In this document: positions 39,298-50,980 of the stretch, in pieces
Layout of the letters: each line of letters begins with the position of its first letter
Numbering within the stretch: the stretch's first letter is position 1
DNA from: Daucus carota subsp. sativus
Taxonomy: Eukaryota > Streptophyta > Magnoliopsida > Apiales > Apiaceae
Direction: 5' to 3'
DNA: 64,000 nucleotides
Assembly: GCF_001625215.2 (NCBI RefSeq)
Contig: NC_030384.2
Location: 25,470,527-25,534,526 of the forward strand
Program-made: the position numbers and the translations under genes
Notes under the pieces: generated by a model
What the model was told of the DNA's origin: nothing
Seen by the model: only the letters and a program-made list of their open reading frames with translations
Databases searched by the model: none

Positions 39298-39659
39298 TAA
39301 CTTTTTGTGTTCCAATATCTTCTCAAAACATATACGCGCGTCCCACCTTCCACTTTCCCTATAAATTAGTCTACTAAACCTAAACAAAAAAAAAAATCCT
39401 TTTATTGATGTCATTTAAAAGAAGTTATGACTACTGTCAACAATCAGGGACGCCTACTGCCAAGTCCCTCTTTGGGAGTCACCAAACTCAACATATGATT
39501 TATTAAATCATTAACATCGAGTAATAACCGCTTCCAACTAGTGGCGCCTATCTCATAATCTCTCTTCGACTTTCACTAAACATGTCATATTATTTTTGAA
39601 GTCTTTGATAATGGGGGACTGTCCCTACAAAAGACACGGGGCACTAATTTAAATTTGAA
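39298..39659. repeat. Truncated segmental repeat arm 'B' (copy 2)
   Basis: The duplicate of 18953-19315. Its poly-A run is one base shorter than in copy 1. Confidence 0.7.
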
Positions 39660-39697
39660 AATAAATTATATAAGGATTTTAGGTCGTTGTAAGTGGG

Positions 39698-40297
<600 letters not shown>

Positions 40298-40302
<5 letters not shown>

Positions 40303-40726
40303 TGCTCAAAACAGAACACCCCTAAAAGAAGAACAAAGAAGAACGCTTTGGAATCGAACATAGAATCTCATCTAAAACTTGAATTAAACTCTAACTTTAA
40401 GCTACTTAACCATTTAATACGAATAATAATAGTATCTAGAATGTTTAACAACAATTATGGATTAAAAATAACATGATTTTATGTGAAATTAATCATGTAA
40501 AGAATATATACATGATTCTATTCTGGATTCTGTTTTGGATTCTGTTCTGGATTCTATAATATTTCATATTAATAATTTGGATAAATTTGGATGTTAAATT
40601 TCATATATTAAGTTTAGTTAGTGCTTAACTATGTAATTATAATCATAACAAATCATTTTTTATGAAAAAAAAAGTGTTATGATAGTGTTCTGTGTTCTGT
40701 TTTTAAAGTGTTCTGTGTGGAGTGCA

Positions 40727-40730
<4 letters not shown>
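40298..40730. mobile_element. MITE-like element 2 set between (TA)n tracts (copy 2)
   Basis: The duplicate of 19981-20413, flanked by (TA)n at 40260-40297 and 40731-40803. Confidence 0.75.

Positions 40731-40803
<73 letters not shown>
40731..40803. repeat. (TA)n tract ending the duplication
   Basis: About 73 bp of TA repeats. To its right begins unit C, a diverged paralogue of 13850 onward, and not the sequence found after the same tract at 20476. Confidence 0.9.
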
Positions 40804-40806
<3 letters not shown>

Positions 40807-41114
40807 TACTAACTTCCACTTTCGCTATAAATTAGTTTACTAAACGCAAATAATGAAAATATCCTTTTGTTAATGTCGTCATGCATTGAAAGGAAGTTAT
40901 GACGGCTGCCAACAATCAAGGGCACCTATTTCAAATCTCTCTTTCGGAGTCATCAAACTCTAACATATGATTTCTCTTACGTCATTGATATCGGATAATA
41001 ACCGCTCCCAACTAGGGGCACCTATTCCACAATCTCTTTTCGACAATCATCAAAATTGCCAAATTATTTTTGAAGTCCTTGATAATGGGTAGTTAAAACT
41101 ACAAGAGACATGGA

Positions 41115-43328
41115 AAACCGTATCAACACAGTAGTTGTATTATCAAGTTATATTATTTGATGGAATTTTTGGATACTAGCTATGTATATTATCATGTTAA
41201 TGTCAAATTTTAGTGAATTAACAGATTTTCTTATTAGACTTATATTGTGACATTTTATATTAAATTATTATTGTCGTAATTATAGAATATTTATATTTTA
41301 TTATTTTATTACTTTATTATTATTTTCTTAGGTATCATACGTGTGCTTATATTTTTCCTTATATGACATTTTGATTGTCAGCCCTCAACTATTCAGATTT
41401 CTTTATCTTACCCAACGTCTTCAGAATGAAAAATATTTGAGAAAAATAATCTGTTTTTTTAGATCTTGACACAATATTTTAAATTTTTTTATTAATATTT
41501 AAAAGATAAGTTTATAATATTTCCTTTTATTATCATCCAAACATACTATTTTGTTCGAAAGCGTAAATATTTTTATAAAAATATCCTTCTCGAATTCTTT
41601 TACAAATAAATCATATATAATCTTTTTAAATTAATTTTTTTTTCAGATTACCAAATTACAAGAATCCCCTTAGGTTTTTATTGGTTTTTAAAATCAGCAG
41701 GGGCAAATCAATAACTGAATAGTTGAAAGAAAAGAAACATAGGGGTAAACCCCATTTCTTCTCCTCTTCTTCACCATTTTCTCAAACTGTCTCTTCCTCT
41801 CCATGCTTCTGTTCTCTCCTCTTCAAAGCCCTACACCTCCATTTTTCTCCGGGCTTAATTCTCTCAAACTACTTTTCACTCTCCTCTTGCTTAGTTATGT
41901 GATTTCTCGTTGAGTACTCTACACACACACATATGAGAGGCAACAAGGTTGCATGCCATCGGGGATTGAAGGAGATGAGGTTATGGTGTGTAAATCGGCG
42001 TTTGATGGTTCCTAGTCGAGTTGAGACTCGCGCAATTGAGCTCCTCGAACAGGAACGGGGTCCGGGCAATGACCATGACGGAGCCCGACCCCTGGTTGTG
42101 TATTCTTGAGTTGTATATGCTGATTTTGTATAGTTGTTGCTTCATTGTTGATTGGATTGACTTGCATGTTAGTGATTAGCCTTATAATATCTGAATCAGT
42201 AGCATATACGGTGTGAATTGTTTTATCGCTCGAATTTTATGAATACTAAGTGTTTTGAGTGTAAAATGCTTTATTGATTTCCAAAGTATATAATTGCTTA
42301 AATTGATGTGTTGATGCTTCGAAAGTTATTGACTTCGCTAAAACCCTATTGTAGGGCACTGGTTGATTATATGCTTTAGTTCCAATGAATTTATGAATTG
42401 ATTTGTGATTTATTTCGAATTGCTTAGCAAATTTGTTGATTTGAAGGAGTAATAATATCCAACTATAATCTTGATAATTTTAGTTGGATAAGTAAATATA
42501 TGAATCATAGTTGCGATCTACAAAATCTATCCTAGCATTATTCGAATTAAGTGTGTATATGCATTCTCCGATAAAGTTTAGTAGTGATTATTAGGCAACC
42601 ATAAATCTTTCTTGTTGTAAAATAGATAATAAAAAATTGAATGAATTTCATATGTACTCATGCTTTTGTTCTTGAATCCAAATAGTACAAAAGTAATTAT
42701 AAAAATGACTAATTCAAGGTTCAAGAAATTTAGATAGATAGAGTGTTAATTTCAGTTATTAAGTGAGGCATGTCTAAGTTGCTATTACTGCATTAGTTAT
42801 ATAAAGCTATATAATTCTAAAACTGCAAAGTGGCTGATTGAGCATGAAATTATGTGATTTTAGAGAATGCATGAGTATACTTGTTATGGCTTTATGCCCA
42901 ATCCACTAATTTTATTTTTCAGTTAAGCCCAAAAATGGTGCGACAAATTAAACTACCCGTAAGACCCGTGGTGGGTTAGGCTATGACTTCGGGTGTGGAT
43001 TCGCGCAGGTAGAATTGAGAGTACAGACCGGGGTATCAGTTGAGGGAGACTTGTATTTGATGTGGTGGTTGGAAAATTTTGAGTCGTATGAGTCATCAGT
43101 TGGGATTGTTGGTTCAGATTCTAGTTGAAAATTTGTATTTGTTGTTTCAACTCTTACATGTGGATCCGAATTTTAGTTAGACTTATTTTAGAATTATTTT
43201 TTGTTGTTGCACATTTTCTAATTAATTATTAACTTTAATATTATGCAAATTCAATTTCCTTTATTGTTTTGAGTTTAGTTTGTTGGTATATTAGAGTTAC
43301 TGTGTATAGTAATGTGGGTCTGTCATAG
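41115..43328. mobile_element. 2.2-kb insertion present only in unit C
   Basis: Repeat A runs without a break where C carries this extra segment (compare 14155-14195 with 41100 and 43329 onward). The ends carry a weak inverted similarity: acacagtagttgtatta near 41126, and gagttactgtgt near 43294 when reversed. A pyrimidine-rich stretch at about 41755-41850 resembles a plant 5' leader. No protein was recognised; the open stretch at 41869-42069 (-) is unsupported. It is possibly a DNA transposon that captured gene sequence, but the class is not determined. Confidence 0.45.
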
Positions 43329-44294
43329 ATAGTAATGAAATTTTGGTCATTGAGTGTGGGCAATAACCACTTCCAACAACTAGTAGGTACCAATTTCCAA
43401 TTCTATAATATATAGTCATGAAATTGAAGAAAATATTTCCAAAGTCAGACTCGCCGGGTAGCCTCTTTTGCCAACTTATCGTTACCCTAAGTACATTTTT
43501 ATACAATCACCACTTAAGCTCTTCTGCTCATATTTCACGAGATGAGCCCGCAATTGATTCCTTGAGGGGAGATAAAAGAGTTTATATTTATATCCAAAGA
43601 CAAAAGCTGAAAAAGAACTCCATTTTTCATTTAAAATAGAAAAAATTCAAATGGACATAAAAAGATAGTGTGTACGAACAAATACTATTCTAAGCATCAT
43701 CAGGGATAACACTACAACACTACTAGCAGCATCACTAGAAAGGGGTTAGTGATGTTATTAAATCAGCCAAGGCATTATCAAATAATTCTACTAGCAAACA
43801 ACTTAGCCACATAATCAAGCAACATTGAGAGTCCTTTAATATACCTAAGTTATGTCGGTTAATGAAGTAACATATTGTAAAAGAAAACTTGTATTACTGG
43901 GAGGTAATTGACAAGAAAAAAAAAATCTTAAACCACAACTAGTTAAAACAATCTTAAATTTCAAAAAACTCGTTCGCAATCACAAAAGGAAGTTCGATGC
44001 AAAAATAAATGAGAATAACCAGAACAAGCCCCAAAATTAAATAACCAAGATCGAAGCTTTAAATTTCATCCCCTCGTCAGGGGTCATTGCATGTAGCATT
44101 TGGAGTCTACGTAGCTCATGAAGAACAAACTTATACATCAGATTTCATATTGTTAACTGCATGGCCCTCATCAGTTGGAGCAATCCTATGACAGTTACGA
44201 ATCTACAAATTTATTTAAATAAAGTCAATAATAATTTGTAAATTCATAGTAGATTATTGCAAGATAAATTAAGGCGAAATTTTTGGTAAAACAC

Positions 44295-45858
44295 CTACCT
44301 CATTACTCTGATGCAATGGTTGATTTTCTCCCATGCTAGAACCAGAATTTGGCACATCATAAGCCTGAGCATCTGAGAGTTGTGAAGCACCGATACTTGT
44401 GTTATTTTAATTGTCAAATAAAATGAATTGAAAATGAGACTAATAGAATTACTTACTCGGGATTTGGATAGTATTTAAAGCTTTACGAACTTGGTTTCGA
44501 ACCTTCTGTATGAGAAACTAATTATATTAGACCAATTCTTCTTAAAAAATTTGAGATAAAGATAATTGGACAAACAGTTTAAATATAAAATTTTCAAAAT
44601 TTCTTTGATAACTTAACCTGGAGATGGCTCTTGGTTTGGATGATAGTGACTCCCTTCACGTTCATCTTTTGTAATACCGCCTTTGGCGTGGCTTCTACAA
44701 ATATATTGAGGAACATTTATTTAAAATTGGTGAAAAAGTTGGATCTTTATAAAGTGGTTTTGTAAAAAAAATGATTCAAATAATAATTTAATGAAAATAT
44801 TTTACAAAAGATTATGATAACTAAACACATATATGAGAAACATGAAATTAATGCTATAATCTTCATTAGATTAAAGAGTGAACAACATTTTCATTTCTTT
44901 TTTAAAAGTAATTATATGATTAGATTAAAATATTTATCAAATATAGATATAACACAAAAGATATTTTTAAATTTTAAAAAAAACTACAAACAAACAAATT
45001 TGGAAAAGATATTTATTATGTATACATGCACAATCTTTTCTCAATTTTCTGTAGTTTTGACGATCACTATTGAAGGGAAAGAAAAAATGATTTTCAACAT
45101 TCAATTGAAATTACAGATTATGTAAACAACGTACAACAGTTCACAAATTCTTCTAATAAAAGTAGAGAACTAATAATAGATTACAAACGAAGACAAAACC
45201 AATCAATATTTAGACTATGACATAAAAATTCTTTTAGCACATAATATTTTTGCTAAAACTAGTGAAAATATATTTTCAGTCTCAACTAAACTCAAAATTT
45301 AACTCGTTTAATTTTTTTTAAATCCAGATTATCCTATATGTAATACAGATAGAATATGTATATACAATGTATAGACCACAAAAAAAAATATTAAAAAAAT
45401 GAGACGAATTACTTACTAAAAAATCCGCCAAGCTCAAGGACAGCAAGATTGAAACGTTCATTAAGAACAGGGGTCCACTTGAGTCTCGGCTTGCCCATTC
45501 CAAAATTTGGATTCTTTTGTTCTTCAACATAAATGTTGCCCTCAATATTTCTCTCCAATTGCGCAACTTGACCCTCTTCATTTACCAAATAATGGGTCGC
45601 TACATGCTCTTGCCTCGCAGGGTTTTCTCGACTCACGGTTTGGTCATGAGAATTTCCATAGAGATTCTCAACAAATCTGGTTTGAATCGGTGTAAAAGGT
45701 GGGTTTTTCTCACTCATCTTGTTGACTTGATTGGAATTTTTCTTGTATTGGTGTGAAGTTGCCATCAATATTGGGGAATACATTTTTTTTCTTAATCTCT
45801 CAAGCTTGTAGTATATTTTTTTTCTTGTGTTTCTTGACCAAGGTTGGTACCCACTCAT
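44295..45858 (-). CDS. GARP (G2-like/MYB-type) transcription factor
   Basis: GARP proteins bind DNA in the nucleus through a single MYB-like B-motif. Four exons join in phase: 45858-45417, 44694-44618, 44505-44457 and 44395-44295, giving 222 residues. The domain spans residues 123 to about 177 across exons 1-3: KPRLKWTPVLNERF, LELGGFFKATPKAV, then MNVKGVTI, TKSHLQ and KVRNQVRK. The WTP, LGG, ATPKAV and SHLQK landmarks are kept. IIQT replaces the more usual IYHV, and KVR the usual KYR. Introns 1-3 are GT-AG. Exon 4 is uncertain. The in-phase join gives an unremarkable tail ending at TAG 44297-44295, whereas another frame of the same exon (SIGASQLSDAQAYDVP, SMGENQPLHQSNE) is better conserved in the pseudogene copy, so splicing there may differ and the gene may extend to about 44060. 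Alternative starts are ATG 45765 and ATG of MSEKNPP near 45717. No MYB-CC coiled coil was seen. Confidence 0.7.
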
Positions 45859-46074
45859 TCTATTTATAACAAAGATTCCACATGGTCAATAATTACATTA
45901 ATATAAAGTATTTATTTTTATTAATCTATAGATATGTGATATATAAAAAAGTAAACGTTTCTTTCCAAGATTTCAACATCACAAAGGTACAATATCCCAA
46001 AAGATTGTATCTATTTAATATGAATTCATTTATATTCACTATGATTAACATAAACACCATTTAATTTGCGTGTT

Positions 46075-46552
46075 TAAGGGATGTGTATTCAACTGGGATT
46101 TTAATGGATTTTTTTAATCTACTGTTTTATTGAATTGTATCGGATTTTAATTTTGTGCGGATTCTTATAAAATGTCGCAGAGTTGATATAGATTCTTTAG
46201 GATTTAAGCACAATACATCAAAATCTCATGGATTTTGGTGGGATTTCAAAAAATTTAAAATACACTGACAATCCCACAAAATCCATCATTTAAGAAATCC
46301 AGAAAAATCTATCAGCATTTGTATATTATTGGATTTTAATGGATTTTAAAAATCCCAATTGAATATCATTGAATTTTTAAGTATAATTTAAAATCCTCAT
46401 TAAATGCCACCAAATTTTTTAGCATAACTTATAATTCCAATCAAATATCCCAAGATTTTAATGAATTCTTAAACAATCTCAATTAAATACCCTCAGATTT
46501 CATGAATGAAAAAAATCCCTTAAAATCCATATTGAATACACCCCTAAAAAAA
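46075..46552. mobile_element. PIF/Harbinger (Tourist-like) MITE
   Basis: It has inverted ends gggatgtgtattcaac (left) and ttgaatacacccc (right), with TAA on each side (about 46072-46074 and 46553-46555), the 3-bp target duplication usual for Harbinger elements. The interior carries many short gattttaatggatttt-type motifs in both orientations. It splits the unit C right arm and is absent from the equivalent place in repeat A. A relative lies at 53129-53547. Confidence 0.8.
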
Positions 46553-46635
46553 ATAAGTTCTTACTTATAGTTTTTTTAGAATTTAAGCACAATCCATTAT
46601 ATGATGAATTAGTACTTTAAAGGTGAGATGATGTA

Positions 46636-46843
46636 GGCACAAAAAGCATCCTAGGATCATGAATAACTGATATACTAGACACATCAGCAAACTGTTCTTA
46701 TTGTTCTCAAGGTTCTCATATATACCATTGTGATATATATATATATAGGCACAAAAAGCATCCTAGGATCTTGAATAACTGATATACTAGACACATCAGC
46801 AAACTGCTCTTATTGTTCTCAAGGTTCTCATATATATATCATT

Positions 46844-46860
<17 letters not shown>
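46636..46860 (+). repeat. 112-bp tandem duplication next to (TA)n
   Basis: A segment starting ggcacaaaaagcatcc at 46636 recurs at 46748 with few changes (for example atcatgaa versus atcttgaa). Both copies end in a catatata and (TA)n stretch, which suggests slippage or unequal exchange between TA tracts. Confidence 0.9.
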
Positions 46861-46911
<51 letters not shown>

Positions 46912-46975
46912 AATAATATATAAAAAATATATTTTAACATGTATTTTAGTTAAATTTTATTATATATATATATTA

Positions 46976-47007
<32 letters not shown>
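46845..47007. repeat. (TA)n-rich stretch
   Basis: Two TA tracts, 46845-46906 and 46960-47007, are separated by AT-rich sequence. No gene. Confidence 0.9.
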
Positions 47008-47013
<6 letters not shown>

Positions 47014-47277
47014 AAAATTACACGGAAAGTACGTCACATGTTTTAAGCCGATATAAATTTTAAATCAATCAAAATCAAAATACTTATATAAAGGAGAAGC
47101 GAGCGGCGTGTAGTTGGGGCCTCTCAGTTAGCTCCATTCTATTTTTCTAATTTTCTGGACTTTTGGGATTAAACATATTAAAAATAAAAACTACATTTTT
47201 TTAGTTTCAGATATATTGGAAGCATGTTCCAGAACTAACTTTTCAAAATATCAACAAATAAAATCTACCTACCTTTT

Positions 47278-47511
47278 GTTTTCTTTTTTTAACATAGGAA
47301 CCCGCATCCACTACCCTTCGGGTGCGCACTGGGTAAACCCACGAGCTCACGCAATAGCCTGCAAACCACGTGAACCAAGGTAAACCGCACTTAAGCGACA
47401 GACTCTGGTCCAGGAGGCATAATCACAAATTCTGCCTCCTTCGGGAGTCGAACCTGTGACCAAGAGGATACAAGTCCCCTCTTTAACGAGCTGGACCAAC
47501 CCTTGCGTGCC
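47278..47511 (-). mobile_element. tRNA-derived SINE with 9-bp target duplication
   Basis: Read on the minus strand, it has a polymerase III A-box-like stretch (gttggtccagctcgtt) and a B box (ggttcgactcc). It then has a non-tRNA body ending gggttcctatgtt and an A-rich tail. The nonamer CTACCTTTT flanks it at 47269-47277 and 47512-47520. It is inserted in the Helitron at 47081. Confidence 0.85.
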
Positions 47512-47908
47512 CTACCTTTTTTAGTATCAAAATAACCGGAAGAAAGTTTCAAATTATAGTTTTAATTTCAAAAAAATCAAAAATAAAAAGTACCTTTTTC
47601 AGTTTGATAAATTGGAAGAAAGTTTTAAAACAACCTTTTTCAATATATCAAAAATAAATCTACGTACCTAAATTAATATCAAATCAGAATTTGAATTTTC
47701 TTTTTAATTATTTTGATACGTGAAAAAGCTTTACTTTTCTTCAAAGACTATGACTATATTTTTGGAAATGGTGTATATGAAAAACAAAAAATATATTTGG
47801 TAAGACGGTCTTTTCTCAAATCACCTTCTATAAATTGAGGTCAGGCATCATAAAATTTAACATAAACAATTTTTTTTGTACCTGTTTATCTTCTCTATCT
47901 AATACAAT

Positions 47909-48800
47909 AATGAGTTCGACTATATTAGATACTTTGAATAACGATAGAGATGATTGCATTGACTGATAAGAGTAAGAGTTTATCGGACATGGGAGCCGAC
48001 AAATCCAAACACGGAAGAAGAGTATAGTCTTGACATGATATTGATGGATGAAAAGCTCAATAAATAAACTGTTAGTGATATATGTTTGTTGGTTATTCTT
48101 TTATAATACTCCCTCCATTCCTATATATTATATATATTAGTCGTTTTATACTTTTGTTATTATTCTTTTATATTTGACGTTTTATATTTTCAATGCACAT
48201 TAATTGTCATCTTTTCCATCAAATGCCCCATGTTCATGGACTTTTTATTTCCAACAGTTTAAGCTCTAAGGGCATACAAGTAAAAACAATATCATCATTA
48301 ATGCTTATTGAAAGCCCCTTATTGGTCTCAACAAAATAGCTTAAAACGACTAATAATAAGGAACAGAGGGAGTATTTGTTTTGTTTATCGGACATGTTTA
48401 TTGTTGGTAATTTTTATATGGTTTATTTTGTATACAGAAAAATATTATTCATGCAACACTTTCACAATATCTGTTTGTTCGGTTCAAGTACCTTTTAAGT
48501 GAATGTTGTTTATACAGTATTAAAAAAATAAAGATTTTAAACTCCATATTTTATATATAATATTATTTTTATCTCTATTTATATAGATTTTGGTGGTTGC
48601 TTGACATACATGGGTGGCATCAAATCTGTCAGCGATTGGAAAAATAGAGATCTAAGAACATGCATAATGCAATCATATGGAGTAAAAAAAACTTTAATAT
48701 TTAAGGCAAAGCTTAAAGCTGCTCAACATGCCATCATGCGGAGGTGTTACGACTCTCAAAAAAGTTGTAATAGATACTGGTATGCAAAGTTTTATATTAT
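47909..48800 (+). pseudogene. RPA70-like OB-fold gene remnant (Helitron-borne)
   Basis: It opens MSSTILDTLNNDRDD at 47909 but meets a TGA, then continues with RVYRTWEPTNPNTEEE-like sequence and MILMDEK, matching 57805 onward. After an intron holding a Stowaway, a second exon piece (about 48430-48500) resembles IIHATLPQYLFARFK in a decayed form. A third piece, about 48585-48790, reads FGGCLTYMGGIKSVSDWK and NRDLRTCIM, resembling the second OB fold of plant RPA1-like/DUF223 proteins. Multiple breaks make it a pseudogene. Confidence 0.6.
48109..48372. mobile_element. Stowaway MITE inside the RPA remnant
   Basis: Termini are CTCCCTCCATTCC and its inverted form ggaacagagggag, with TA on both sides (48107-48108, 48373-48374). 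It lies where the paralogue at 57.98 kb has an intact intron, so it is younger than the Helitron copy. Confidence 0.9.
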
Positions 48801-49290
48801 CTTCAATTAGAACATAATATTTATCCCTATTAAAACTAGGGATGGTTTCGGAGTTACATCCCAATATCCTTTAGACTTTTACGTACCTATGTTTTTTAAG
48901 TTTACTGTCTGTTTTATTTGGTCAATGTATGTATATGGCTAGATGTCATCAATCACTTGTGTTAAAAAGCCGTATGCTTTTTATATTCAAGGGTGGTGAA
49001 TATGTCTAAGAAGCCGTGTTTGGAAAAATTAATGACAATGTTAGTGAAGAACATGATTACTTTAAAAAAACACAAATAAAATTAAAGTTCGTCGTGCTTT
49101 AAATCGTTAATTACATGTAGAAATTTATTTTCATTTTTTCACTCATGAATTATAGTTCAATTTTGCAATTTTAAATATTAATATTGGTATTGTATAGAGA
49201 TGTTTATAATATAAAATTTATTTTATTCTACAAATATTAATTTTGATCATTATTATAATGTTTATAAACCGTCGCAAATTAATTTTATTC

Positions 49291-49980
49291 TACAAATATT
49301 AATTTTAAAAACAATATTTTTTGAATGAGCCAGGAGGGATACAGCTAAACTTTGTTCTTTATGGAAAGAGTAGTGGCCGGCATGCCGTATAGATCTCGAG
49401 TCGCCCAACTCTATTTTATTTAAGAGGCCTGCCTTTTTGTATCCCAACTTGCGCGAATCTTTCTACAGTATCATATGGTACTTAGCTTATTTGCCTTTAT
49501 ATTAATCTCCAGATCTAAATGGTACACATATTCAAAACGCTGGTGCCAAGCTGATTTGTACAACTTGCAAATCTCCATCCTTAGATGCCCCTCAAGCCAC
49601 AACTGCTGCTAGCCTGCTACTATGAAGCTCCCTGAAGGTCAGTGTGTACCTTTTTATCAAGATCAATGTGTTCTTAGATTCGTTTTTGCAAGTTATAATT
49701 CGTGTTACATTAGATCCAACCATACAGTTATGGATATACGAGCAGTGACGGAATCAGATCGGCCCTGTTAAACTTAAAATTAGATAGAGTCTAGTAATAT
49801 TAACTATTAAGTACCTTGCTTTTGTTTGACTTCTTACATGTAGATCTGAATCTAGAACAGATTGCTAAACTTATCGGTTAAGTTCATGTGCTTCGTTGTT
49901 TGATTGTGAAGGCTCTGTGTGGTGAAATACGTAAATGAAAGTATGAATTTTATGTGACTTGATATAATTTCTTTTGTTTG
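49291..49980. other. Intergenic stretch before the PGG gene
   Basis: No confident gene. It may contain upstream exons or a leader of the PGG-domain gene, since an acceptor at 49984 opens the recognisable exon, but no ankyrin repeat was found. Confidence 0.35.
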
Positions 49981-49984
49981 TCAG

Positions 49985-50603
49985 AATCTGGATTCGATCT
50001 CTTAAGAGACTATAATTGGTCAGCAAAAGACACTGAATTTAAGATATTTGAGAAAAAATTGATGAAGGAAGAGCTTGATCGATGTAGAAAAAAAACCAAC
50101 GCGCAGATAATGTTTATTGCGTACACAACTGGATCTTTTAGAGTCGGATTTACAATGCCAGGTGGATACCCTCAAAATCGAGAACCTGATGAAGAGAAGG
50201 TACTTCTTTCAAAAAAGACAGCTTTTAATGCATTTGTGACTACATACGGATGCATTGTCTTTGGTATTATCGACATCTTCTCTTTTTCTCTAGCTGATTG
50301 CATCTTTACACGAAGATACCGACCAATCGTCTACACATCAACAGTGCTCAACATCATTTCTGTTACGGCAATGATGTTGACTTTTATTACCGGAACATAT
50401 AACATTGTTTCTGTCATAGCAATGATGTTGACTTTTATCACAGGAACATATAACGTTGTTTCCGTCATAGCAATGATGTTAACTTTCATTGCAGGGGAAC
50501 ATATAACGTTGTTTCTGTCATAGCAATGATGTTAACTTTCATTGCAGGAACATATGTCGTGCTATCTCACTCACCAGCTCTAGCCGTTATGGTCGTAAAC
50601 TAG
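49985..50603 (+). pseudogene. PGG-domain (ankyrin/ACD6-ITN1-like) protein fragment with 51-bp repeats
   Basis: PGG domains form the membrane-spanning C-terminal part of plant ankyrin proteins such as ITN1 and ACD6. After a tttgtcag acceptor, the exon encodes FDLLRDYNWSAKDTEF, TGSFRVGFTMPGGYPQ, then LLSKKTAFNAFVTTYG and a hydrophobic stretch, which is the domain hallmark. A 17-residue hydrophobic unit (VSVIAMMLTFITGTYN type) is then repeated four times by a 51-bp DNA repeat (units near 50368, 50419, 50470 and 50523). Between units 3 and 4 two extra G residues (gcaggggaac against gcaggaac) shift the frame, giving a stop at 50521-50523. The original frame would end at TAG 50601. No ankyrin repeats are seen upstream, so it is a truncated and broken gene, or a frameshifted allele. 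Confidence 0.75.
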
Positions 50604-50684
50604 TGATGGTTGTCGTGTAACCAACACTCAAATAATAGTTACTGCACTAATCCGCACTTATAACTACGGTAACTTTTACGATCA

Positions 50685-50980
50685 TTTTTGCAACGCCCGG
50701 TGGATACCATCAAAGTGGAGAACACGATCAAGGCTTCAAAAGCGAGCTTTCAATGCATTCATGGTATCAGATGCATTAGATCTATGTACAGTTAAACATC
50801 TTCCTTATTCCTCTACTTCATTTAATCTATACATGAAGACACCAACCAAGTTTCAATACTCAATGCTGCATCAACGATGCTCAAGATTGTTTATTTTATC
50901 GCAAAGGTATTGACCTTTATCACGGGAACATATGTCGTGCTATCTCGCTCACCAGTTTTATCATCGAGCCATCACTGTTT
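50685..50980 (+). pseudogene. Second, decayed PGG-domain segment
   Basis: Downstream of the first, the stretch near 50690-50760 reads FATPGGYHQSGEHDQ and then a shifted lysine/alanine-rich segment. Near 50895-50960 it repeats the tattgacctttatcac, aacatatgtcgtgctatctc end found at 50545-50572. It is therefore a tandem, degraded duplicate of the PGG exon, with several breaks. Confidence 0.55.

Larger units (their letters stand above)
40804..46710. repeat. Diverged segmental repeat unit 'C' (paralogue of 13830-17790)
   Basis: It is collinear with repeat A over its whole length with clear base divergence, so it is an older duplication than the 20-kb one. Two stretches are absent from A: 41115-43328 and a MITE at 46075-46552. 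A has a Stowaway (16179-16491) that C lacks. Landmarks shared with A are gtcatgaaattgaaga, gatgagcc, gcaattgattcctt, the GARP exons, and aacataaacacca. Confidence 0.8.
47081..49290 (+). mobile_element. Truncated Helitron with RPA-like gene remnants
   Basis: It starts tacttatataaaggagaagc after an A, the same 5' start as the intact element at 57279. It is collinear with that element through gctctg/ctccat, the atcataaaatttaaca leader and the RPA-like exons. The 3' part resembles 58740-59200 but stops near a cgtcgcaaa stretch without the terminal hairpin and CTAG, so the end is lost. It carries later insertions of a SINE (47278-47511) and a Stowaway (48109-48372). Confidence 0.75.

Noticed and set aside
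41869..42069. 66-codon open frame (-) in the unit C insertion
   Set aside because: It has no family similarity or splice context, and the CT-rich leader-like sequence nearby runs on the other strand.
45507..45756. Open frames (+) opposite GARP exon 1
   Set aside because: A shadow of the minus-strand exon, which carries the recognisable domain.
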